A stretch of 64,000 nt of DNA, from contig NZ_CP152376.1 of assembly GCF_038784515.1 (NCBI RefSeq), positions 1,798,001-1,862,000 of the forward strand, written 5' to 3'. The notes below the pieces were generated by a model. It made no database searches. It was not told where the DNA came from and was given only the letters and a program-made list of their open reading frames with translations. Of the stretch, positions 57,448 to 64,000 are shown one piece after another. This stretch comes from Rhodoferax sp. GW822-FHT02A01. Lineage in GTDB: Bacteria > Pseudomonadota > Gammaproteobacteria > Burkholderiales > Burkholderiaceae_C. A program made the translations under genes and the position numbers. Position 1 is the first letter of the stretch, and every line of letters begins with the position of its first letter.

Positions 57448-59753
57448 ACAACGATATCTCTCCCGCCGAGCAGGCGCTACGCGACGCCGCCCGCGAATAC
57501 CATCGCACCCCCACGCGCGGCAAGATTTCCGTCAACGCCACCAAGCCGCTGCAGAACCAGCGCGATCTCTCGCTGGCCTACTCACCGGGTGTAGCCTATC
57601 CGTGTCTGGACATCCAGGCGGACCCGAGCCTGGCCTACGAGTACACCAGCCGCGGCAACCTGGTGGCCGTCATCACCAACGGCACGGCGGTGCTGGGGCT
57701 GGGGGACATCGGCCCGCTGGCGGGCAAGCCGGTGATGGAAGGCAAGGGCTGCCTGTTCAAGAAGTTTGCCGGGATCGATGTGTTCGACATCGAGTTGGCC
57801 GAGCGCGACCCCGACAAGCTGGTGGACATCATTGCCGCCATGGAGCCCACGCTGGGCGGCGTCAACCTGGAAGACATCAAGGCGCCCGAGTGCTTCTACA
57901 TCGAGCAGAAATTGCGCGAGCGCATGAACATCCCGGTGTTCCATGACGACCAGCACGGCACCGCCATCATCTCCAGCGCCGCCCTGCTCAACGGGCTGGA
58001 GCTGGTGGGCAAGGACATTGCCAAGGTGCGCGTAGCCGTCTCTGGCGCGGGCGCAGCGGCCCTGGCCTGCCTGGATGTGATGGTGGGCTTGGGCGTGCGG
58101 CGCGAGAACGTCTACGTGTGCGACTCCAAGGGCGTCATCTACGAGGGCCGCCCCGGCGGCTACGACGAGTCCAAGGCGCGCGTGGCACAGAAGACCGAGC
58201 TGCGCACCCTGGCCGACGTGGTCAACGGCGCCGACGTGTTCCTGGGCTGCTCCACCGCCGGTGTGCTGACGCAGGCCATGGTCAAGACCATGGCCGACAA
58301 GCCCATCATCCTGGCGCTGGCCAACCCGGAGCCCGAAATCCGCCCCGAGCTGGCCAAGGAAGTGCGCCCGGACTGCATCATCGCCACGGGTCGCTCCGAC
58401 TACCCCAACCAGGTCAACAATGTCCTGTGCTTCCCCTACATCTTCCGTGGCGCGCTGGACTGCGGCGCCACCAAGATCACCGAGGCCATGAAGCTGGCCT
58501 GCGTGCGCCAGATCGCCGATCTTGCCAAGGCCGACATCAGCGAGGAAGTGGCCACAGCCTACGCCGGCAAGGAGCTGGTGTTCGGCTCCGACTACCTCAT
58601 CCCCACACCCTTTGACTCGCGCCTGATCCTGCGCATCGCACCCGCCGTTGCGGCCGCTGCAGCGGAGTCTGGCGTGGCCACCCGTCCGATAGAGGACATG
58701 GAGGCCTACCGCCAGCAGCTATCGCGCTTTGTCTACCAGACCGGCATGTTCATGCGCCCGGTCTTCACCGCCGCCAAGAGCGTGCCCATGGAGGCCAAAC
58801 GTGTGGCCTATGCCGAGGGCGAAGACGAGCGCGTGCTGCGCGCCGTGCAAGTGGTGGTGGACGAAGGCCTGGCCAAGCCGATTCTGGTGGGCCGCCCGGC
58901 CGTCATCGAGGCGCGCGTCAAGAAGGCGGGCCTGCGCATCCGCATGGGAGCGGACTTCGAGGTGGTGAACCCCGAGGACGATCCGCGCTTCAAGCAGTAC
59001 TGGGAAACCTACCACCGCATCATGGGCCGCAACGGCGTCTCCATGGAGGCGGCCAAGGCCGCAGTGCGCCGCTCCAGCACCACCATTGCCTCACTCATGG
59101 TCAAGCTGGGCGATGCCGACGCCATGCTGTGCGGCCTGGTGGGCCGCTTTGACACCCACCTGGACCATGTGCGCGACGTCATCGGCATGCGCCCCGACGC
59201 CACCAGCATGGCCGCCCTGAACGCTCTCATGATGGAGCACCGCACGCTCTTCATTGCCGACACCTTTGTCAACGAAGACCCGGACGCCCAGCAACTGGCT
59301 GAGATCGCCCTCATGGCCGCAGAAGAAGTGCAGCGCTTCGGCCTGCCGCCCAAGGTGGCCTTTCTGTCGCACTCCATGTATGGCAGCTCCAAACGCAAGT
59401 CCGCCGTCAAGATGCGCCAAGCCTTTGAGCTGTTCAGCAAGATGGCGCCGCATATCCCCTGCGATGGCGAGCTGCATGGGGACGCCGCACTGAGTGAAGA
59501 GATGCGCAACAACGTGCTGATGGACGGCAAACTTCAAGGCGAGGCCAATATCCTGATCTGCCCCAACCTGGATGCCGCCAACATCCTGTTCAACGTGCTC
59601 AAGATGGTGGGCGGCCATGGCGTGACCGTAGGCCCCATCCTGCTGGGTGCAGCCGGCCCCGCCCACGTGCTGACGCCCTCGGCGACGGTACGCCGTGTGG
59701 TCAACATGACGGCACTGGCTGCCGCACACTCGGTCCTGAAGGCGGGCAGCTGA
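57444..59753 (+). CDS. NADP-dependent malic enzyme (MaeB type), copy 2
   Basis: A 769-aa malic enzyme with fused phosphotransacetylase-like domain, a paralogue of the enzyme at 40608-42968. It shares [35 protein letters not shown] and SGAGAAALA, then the C-terminal half from about residue 430. It lacks the 25-residue Ser-rich N-terminal extension of copy 1. It overlaps the HD-GYP gene by ATGA, which suggests that malate-to-pyruvate flux through this copy is tied to that regulator's transcript. Confidence 0.95.
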   Translation: MNNDISPAEQALRDAAREYHRTPTRGKISVNATKPLQNQRDLSLAYSPGVAYPCLDIQADPSLAYEYTSRGNLVAVITNGTAVLGLGDIGPLAGKPVMEGKGCLFKKFAGIDVFDIELAERDPDKLVDIIAAMEPTLGGVNLEDIKAPECFYIEQKLRERMNIPVFHDDQHGTAIISSAALLNGLELVGKDIAKVRVAVSGAGAAALACLDVMVGLGVRRENVYVCDSKGVIYEGRPGGYDESKARVAQKTELRTLADVVNGADVFLGCSTAGVLTQAMVKTMADKPIILALANPEPEIRPELAKEVRPDCIIATGRSDYPNQVNNVLCFPYIFRGALDCGATKITEAMKLACVRQIADLAKADISEEVATAYAGKELVFGSDYLIPTPFDSRLILRIAPAVAAAAAESGVATRPIEDMEAYRQQLSRFVYQTGMFMRPVFTAAKSVPMEAKRVAYAEGEDERVLRAVQVVVDEGLAKPILVGRPAVIEARVKKAGLRIRMGADFEVVNPEDDPRFKQYWETYHRIMGRNGVSMEAAKAAVRRSSTTIASLMVKLGDADAMLCGLVGRFDTHLDHVRDVIGMRPDATSMAALNALMMEHRTLFIADTFVNEDPDAQQLAEIALMAAEEVQRFGLPPKVAFLSHSMYGSSKRKSAVKMRQAFELFSKMAPHIPCDGELHGDAALSEEMRNNVLMDGKLQGEANILICPNLDAANILFNVLKMVGGHGVTVGPILLGAAGPAHVLTPSATVRRVVNMTALAAAHSVLKAGS

Positions 59754-59791
59754 TTGACTGGCCATGCGCCTTGCATAACGGGGATGACGCC

Positions 59792-60532
59792 TTGAGCACG
59801 CTGCAGGCCGAGCTGGCGCGCCTGTACGGGCAAGCGTCCGAGCCGCGGGCGGATGCCGCTGGCATGGTGGATGTCAGTGGACAGGTGCGTGCTTTGGTTC
59901 TGGAACTGGCCAGGCCGGCCGACTGGACGGCCTTGTCCGCCGTATGGCGCGGCGTACAGGCGGACCTGGATCTGCCGGCACCTGCCATTGCGGTCAACGG
60001 GAATGATGGCTACCAACTGTGGTTTTCACTGGCCGACCCGGTCACGGTGGCCGATGCCCATACCTTTCTGGAGGCGCTGCGCAAACGCTATCTGGATGCC
60101 GTGCCGGTAGCGCGTATCAGCTTGTTTCCCGCCATGGATGAAGGTGTGGGGACCTTGCGCCAGGCCCCACCGGTGCCGGCCCAACAGCCGCAGACCGGGC
60201 ACTGGTCCGCCTTTCTTGCACCCGATCTGGCATCCATCTTTGTCGAGGAACCCTGGCTGGAACGCGAACCCAGCCAGGAAGCGCAGGCCGGTGTGCTCGC
60301 AGGTCTCCAAAGCATCAAACCTGCCGAATTCCGCAGCGTGTTGCAGCAGTTGAGGTCCGTAAGCGCCGTCGCCGCGCCAGTTGCGTCCAGCACCATGGCA
60401 CCGGCTTCTTCAACCCAGGCCGGAAATTTGCAGCCCCGGCAGTTTCTGCTGGATGTGATGAACAACCCAGGCGTGGAACTGCATTTGCGCATCGAGGCCG
60501 CAAAGGCCTTGCTGCCTTACTGCTCCGACTGA
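59792..60532 (+). CDS. Conserved protein of unknown function
   Basis: A 246-aa soluble protein that I do not recognise. The likely start is TTG 59792, preceded by a GGGGA site. A compact region (about 35-130) reads LVLELARPADWTALSAVWRGVQADLDLPAPAIAVNGNDGYQLWFSL; the GYQLWFSL strand faintly recalls primase/Rep folds, but the metal ligands are not evident. The C-terminal part ends QPRQFLLDVMNNPGVELHLRIEAAKALLPYC, a helical pattern. It overlaps the convergent MYG1 gene by 16 bases. Confidence 0.75.
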   Translation: MSTLQAELARLYGQASEPRADAAGMVDVSGQVRALVLELARPADWTALSAVWRGVQADLDLPAPAIAVNGNDGYQLWFSLADPVTVADAHTFLEALRKRYLDAVPVARISLFPAMDEGVGTLRQAPPVPAQQPQTGHWSAFLAPDLASIFVEEPWLEREPSQEAQAGVLAGLQSIKPAEFRSVLQQLRSVSAVAAPVASSTMAPASSTQAGNLQPRQFLLDVMNNPGVELHLRIEAAKALLPYCSD

Positions 60533-61491
60533 AGCGCCAGTTCGGCCAGCCGGATGGTGCCTTCCAGGCTGCGGGCGCCACCGATGAACAGGTTGAGGTG
60601 ACAGAACACGCTGTCTTCCACGCCGGTGACTGCGGCCAGCTCCGCATCGCGCAGGCCGGCCCAACTGGCAGGCAAGTCCTTGCGGGAAGTAAATGAGCCA
60701 TGCGCGACGGGTGTTGTCTTCAACTGGTACTGCCGTCCGTCGGAGTCGGGGTAGATGACAAACAACACCTCGGGCATTTCTTCCACGACCACGCGCGTCC
60801 ATGGCATGCCGCCTTCCTGCAAATGCAGCACCCGACCGTCGAACAATCGGGGTGACTGGCGCACGATGTCCATGGAACGCAGCTGCGAAATTTGCTTGAG
60901 GATGGCGCGGTCCAGGAAGCGGGTGGTGATGGCCACCGCTTCGCGAAAGCGCTCTTCCTGCAGGCTGGCCTTGGCGTCCACGTCCAGACCGGCTTCTTCC
61001 ATCCAGTTGGAGTTGAGCTGGGCAATCAGCGCCGACAGCCCGAAGATGCCGGGCGCCACGTCGCCCTGGCCAGTGTCCACAATGTCCAGGTACTGCACCA
61101 GGGCGTTGTCAATGGAGTGGGTGATGTCCGCGATTGCCTGGGCATCCGCCTGCCAGCCGGTGCGCGCGGCAAAGGCGCGCACGTAATCGGCGCCATGCGC
61201 GGACCACACCAGGCCTGCGCTGGCATAGCCCACACCGGGAACCCCCGCACCGTCTACCAGGCGTGCCGGGCGGGCACCTTCAAAACCACGCTGGTGGTGG
61301 TCAAAGCGGCCGCTGCCCGCATCCCACAGGCCGCCCACATCGACGGCGAAGTCGGCGGCTTCAATCAGGGCGCCATTGCGCGTGCGGACCAGGGTATGGG
61401 CGGGGAAGACGCCCATCAGGACGGCGACGCCGAAGACGTCGTCGGCGTGAAAGCTGCCGTTGTGTGTGGCAATGGTTCTGTGTTGGGTCAT
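60517..61491 (-). CDS. MYG1 family protein (predicted metal-dependent exonuclease/phosphohydrolase)
   Basis: A 324-aa protein of the MYG1/UPF0160 family, related to DHH phosphoesterases. The family starts with a THNGSFHADDVFG motif (His and Asp metal ligands) and has DHHQRGFEGARP. Eukaryotic MYG1 is a 3'-5' RNA exonuclease; the bacterial role is not settled. It is divergent from the SPFH gene across 86 bases. Confidence 0.9.
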   Translation of the reverse strand: MTQHRTIATHNGSFHADDVFGVAVLMGVFPAHTLVRTRNGALIEAADFAVDVGGLWDAGSGRFDHHQRGFEGARPARLVDGAGVPGVGYASAGLVWSAHGADYVRAFAARTGWQADAQAIADITHSIDNALVQYLDIVDTGQGDVAPGIFGLSALIAQLNSNWMEEAGLDVDAKASLQEERFREAVAITTRFLDRAILKQISQLRSMDIVRQSPRLFDGRVLHLQEGGMPWTRVVVEEMPEVLFVIYPDSDGRQYQLKTTPVAHGSFTSRKDLPASWAGLRDAELAAVTGVEDSVFCHLNLFIGGARSLEGTIRLAELALQSEQ

Positions 61492-61577
61492 GGCTTGATT
61501 ATCAAGGAGCCAGACGTTTTATGGGCTTGTGCGAGTGGCTAGTATCATGGCCTCACTTGCCACCTCAGGAGCGCACC

Positions 61578-62609
61578 ATGGGTTTGCTGGACTTCATCAA
61601 GAAACAGTTTATTGACGTCATTCAATGGACCGAAGAGTCCGATGGCACTTTGGCCTGGCGCTTCCCCATGGAAGACATGGAAATCCAGAACGGCGGTGTG
61701 CTGGTGGTGCGCGAGTCGCAGATGGCGCTGTTCGTGAACGAAGGCAAGGTGGCCGACGTATTCGGCCCCGGTACGCACAAGCTCACCACACAGACGCTGC
61801 CACTGCTGACCAACCTCAAGAACTGGGACAAGCTGTTCGATTCCCCGTTCAAGAGCGATGTGTATTTCTTCAGCACGCGCCAGCAGATCGACCAAAAGTG
61901 GGGTACCCCGCAGCCCATCACCATCCGCGATGCGGACTTCGGCGCGGTGCGGCTGCGTGCCTTTGGCAACTTCAACTATCGCATTGCACAGCCAGCCCTG
62001 TTCTACACCGAAATTTCCGGCACCCGCAGCAGCTACGGTGTGGATGAAGTGGACGGCCAGTTGCGCGGTCTGGTGTTGCAAAACATCAGTGCTGCCATCG
62101 CTGGCAGCGGCGTGGCATTCCTGGATCTGGCGGCGAATCAGGTGGCGTTTGCGCAGGCGCTGACCCAGCAGCTTGCGCCCGAGTTCGAAAAAATCGGTCT
62201 CAAGCTCGAGGGTATGACGGTGCAGAGCGTGTCCCTGCCCGAAGAGCTGCAAAAGGTGCTGGACCAGAAGATCGGCATGGGCATGGTCGGTGGCGACATG
62301 GGCAAGTTCATGCAGTACCAGACGGCGCAGGCCATTCCAAAGTTTGCCGAGGGCGCAGGCCATGGCGGCGGCGTGGCAGGGGACGCCATGGGGCTGGGTG
62401 CCGGTGTGGCCCTGGGCCAGGTGCTGGCGCAGAACCTGCAGGCCGGTTTGCAGGCTGCACCTGCGGGCGCGCAAGCCGCTGTTGCGGGCGTGAAGCCCGA
62501 CGAGGTCATGGCCACACTGGAAAAGCTCGCCGACCTCAAGGCCAAGGGCATCCTCACCCAGGAAGAGTTTGACGCCAAGAAGGCCGAACTGCTCAAGAAA
62601 CTGGTCTAG
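61578..62609 (+). CDS. SPFH-domain protein with C-terminal SHOCT domain
   Basis: A 343-aa protein with an SPFH (band-7-like) domain (about 25-230) of the virion core protein/YdjI type: GVLVVRESQMALFVNEGKVADVFGPGTHKLTTQTLPLL. The C-terminal EKLADLKAKGILTQEEFDAKKAELL is a SHOCT domain, with a Gly/Ala-rich linker between the two. An AGGAG ribosome site lies 6 bases before the ATG. It begins an operon with the zinc-ribbon DUF4178 protein downstream. Members of this pairing are linked to membrane or envelope stress, but no function is established. Confidence 0.88.
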   Translation: MGLLDFIKKQFIDVIQWTEESDGTLAWRFPMEDMEIQNGGVLVVRESQMALFVNEGKVADVFGPGTHKLTTQTLPLLTNLKNWDKLFDSPFKSDVYFFSTRQQIDQKWGTPQPITIRDADFGAVRLRAFGNFNYRIAQPALFYTEISGTRSSYGVDEVDGQLRGLVLQNISAAIAGSGVAFLDLAANQVAFAQALTQQLAPEFEKIGLKLEGMTVQSVSLPEELQKVLDQKIGMGMVGGDMGKFMQYQTAQAIPKFAEGAGHGGGVAGDAMGLGAGVALGQVLAQNLQAGLQAAPAGAQAAVAGVKPDEVMATLEKLADLKAKGILTQEEFDAKKAELLKKLV

Positions 62610-62625
62610 CCCTTTGTAGCAGGGA

Positions 62626-64000
62626 GTGGCCACCGACAACCTTCAGCGCAGCTATCGGGCGCCCTGCCCGGGGTGTGGCGCGCCAGTCGATTTCCGCAGC
62701 GCCCAGTCCACCCATGCCATTTGCGCGTATTGCCGCAGCATGGTGGTGCGTGATGGCGAGGTGCTCAAGCGCATCGGCAAGATGGCCGAGCTGTTCGACG
62801 ACCACAGCCCATTGCAACTGCAAACCTCCGGGACCTGGAACGGCAACGGCTTCACCCTGGTGGGCCGGCTGCAATACAAGTACGACGAAGGCACCTGGAC
62901 CGAGTGGCATGCGCTGTTGGCCGACGGCAGCAGCGCCTTTCTGAGCGAAGACAACGGCGCCTATGTATTCGGCACCGACCTGCCGACTCCGCGCGAAATA
63001 CCCGCGCCAGAAACTTTCCGCGTAGGCGCCACCACGGCCATCAATGGCAAGTCGTATGCCGTAGCCTCCAACCAGCAGGCGGTGTTCATGGCGGCACAGG
63101 GCGAGCTGCCGCACCTGCCCGAGCTGGGCCGCCCATTTGCCCTGGTGGAGTTGCGCAGCCAGAGCGGCGAAGTGCGCGACGCGGGCGAGGTGCTCAGCAT
63201 CGATTACAGCCGCACACCGCCGGCCCTGAGTGCGGGCAGTGCGGTGTTGCTGGAAGACCTCAAGCTCTCGGGCCTGCGGGATGAGCAGACCAAAGAGGAA
63301 AGCGGGCGGGCCTTCAATTGCCCCAACTGTGGTGCCACTCTGACCCTGCAGCTGTCCACCACCCAGAGCATGACCTGCGGCTCCTGCCACAGCATCATCG
63401 ATGTCTCCCAAGGTCTAGGCGGCGAGCTGCGCCACGCCACGCAGGATGAGCCGGTACAACCGCTCATCGCGCTGGGCAGCACCGGCACCCTGCAGGGGGT
63501 GGAGTGGCAGGTGGTGGGTTTTCAGCACCGCATGGGCATGGACCCGGCCGACACCAGCGAACAATTCGGCTGGGAGGAGTACCTGCTCTACAACCGCAAG
63601 CGTGGGTTCACCTTTCTGGTGGACAGCACGGAGGGCTGGAGCGTGGTCAAACCCGCCACCGGCGCACCCGTGGTCAGCAGCAACGGCCAGAGCGCAAGCT
63701 ACCTGGGCACGCGCTACCAGCTCAAGGAAAGCTACAGCGCCGAAACCAACTACGTGGTGGGCGAGTTCTATTGGCAGGTGCACCGCGGCCAGCGCACCAG
63801 CAACCGCGACTACGCCAGTGGCAGAAGCATTCTTTCCATGGAGCAGTCGCCCCAGGAGCTGACCTGGTCGGTGGGTTCCATGGTCTCCAGCGACACGGTG
63901 ACCCAGGCCTTCAAGCTGCAGGACCGCAAGGAACTGCTGCAACGCAGTGACGTCAAACCCTTTGCTGCCAGCGGCGCGTTCTGGATGCGCCCGGACTTCT
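62626..64000 (+). CDS. DUF4178-type protein with two zinc ribbons (partial)
   Basis: The gene begins at GTG 62626 (the first start after an in-frame stop at 62617) and runs off the right edge; 458 codons are visible. Two C4 zinc ribbons are present: Cys14/17/33/36 and Cys232/235/251/254. Between and after them are beta-rich DUF4178-like segments, e.g. LQLQTSGTWNGNGFTLVGRLQYKYDEGTWTEWHALL and LGSTGTLQGVEWQVVGFQHR, each of the form that binds small ligands or lipids. The start is 16 bases after the SPFH gene, so they are co-transcribed. Confidence 0.82.
   Translation, partial: MATDNLQRSYRAPCPGCGAPVDFRSAQSTHAICAYCRSMVVRDGEVLKRIGKMAELFDDHSPLQLQTSGTWNGNGFTLVGRLQYKYDEGTWTEWHALLADGSSAFLSEDNGAYVFGTDLPTPREIPAPETFRVGATTAINGKSYAVASNQQAVFMAAQGELPHLPELGRPFALVELRSQSGEVRDAGEVLSIDYSRTPPALSAGSAVLLEDLKLSGLRDEQTKEESGRAFNCPNCGATLTLQLSTTQSMTCGSCHSIIDVSQGLGGELRHATQDEPVQPLIALGSTGTLQGVEWQVVGFQHRMGMDPADTSEQFGWEEYLLYNRKRGFTFLVDSTEGWSVVKPATGAPVVSSNGQSASYLGTRYQLKESYSAETNYVVGEFYWQVHRGQRTSNRDYASGRSILSMEQSPQELTWSVGSMVSSDTVTQAFKLQDRKELLQRSDVKPFAASGAFWMRPDF

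Overview
The window is a high-GC chromosomal segment from a betaproteobacterium, most likely Burkholderiales, family Comamonadaceae (Rhodoferax/Polaromonas-like). The evidence is the protein signatures, the metX-metW and lptD-surA-rsmA gene orders, and dnaA-dnaN-gyrB facing away from rpmH-rnpA-yidD-yidC-mnmE. It is dense with genes and spans the dnaA/rpmH origin-type locus. I saw no rRNA, tRNA or CRISPR array. The only gene-free stretch longer than about 300 bases is 3820-4443.

Layout. (1) 1-4443: the end of an aromatic-degradation operon (intradiol dioxygenase, 3-oxoadipate CoA-transferase A and B, thiolase). The thiolase is cut after about 86 codons and fused in frame to an IS21-family istA remnant. 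A truncated istB, a C-terminal HEPN-like fragment and a gene-free scar follow, reaching almost to the gyrB stop. (2) 4444-14039: gyrB, dnaN and dnaA on the minus strand, then the dnaA/rpmH intergenic region with two DnaA boxes, then rpmH, rnpA, yidD, yidC and mnmE on the plus strand. (3) 14080-20932: a conserved unknown gene, apt, a CPA2 cation/proton antiporter, kdsD-kdsC-lptC (Kdo and LPS export), an SDR oxidoreductase and a glycine-rich RRM protein. (4) 21135-24576: an ECF sigma factor with a zinc-type anti-sigma factor, divergent from a bufferin operon (DUF2282 peptide, MNIO/DUF692 enzyme, DUF2063 partner, DoxX). (5) 24637-35298: a SAM-II-type riboswitch with terminator ahead of metX-metW, an M20 peptidase, a monoacylglycerol-lipase-like hydrolase, rsmE, amgK, and lptD-surA-rsmA.

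(6) 35373-40453: a PhnD-type binding protein paired with a large hybrid sensor kinase, then an exported barnase-like RNase with its barstar inhibitor. (7) 40608-45036: the malic enzyme maeB and a rubrerythrin, rubredoxin and rubredoxin reductase operon with an OxyR-like operator upstream. (8) 45204-55485: proline iminopeptidase, a glutamine-synthetase-family ligase, glutathione reductase, an MDR dehydrogenase, an Lrp regulator divergent from davBA-like lysine catabolism genes with three operator-like repeats between them, pepP and murU. (9) 55637-64000: a DarT-like unknown, an HD-GYP response regulator, a second malic enzyme, an unknown, a MYG1 protein, and an SPFH/SHOCT protein followed by a DUF4178 zinc-ribbon protein that runs off the end.

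Themes are genome maintenance, envelope biogenesis and peptidoglycan recycling (kdsD, kdsC, lptC, lptD, surA, amgK, murU), metal and oxidative stress (bufferin, rubrerythrin, gor), and methionine and amino-acid metabolism. The most distinctive regions are the bufferin/ECF locus, the riboswitch-controlled metXW, the operator-bearing rubrerythrin and davBA regions, and the insertion-sequence scar beside the origin.
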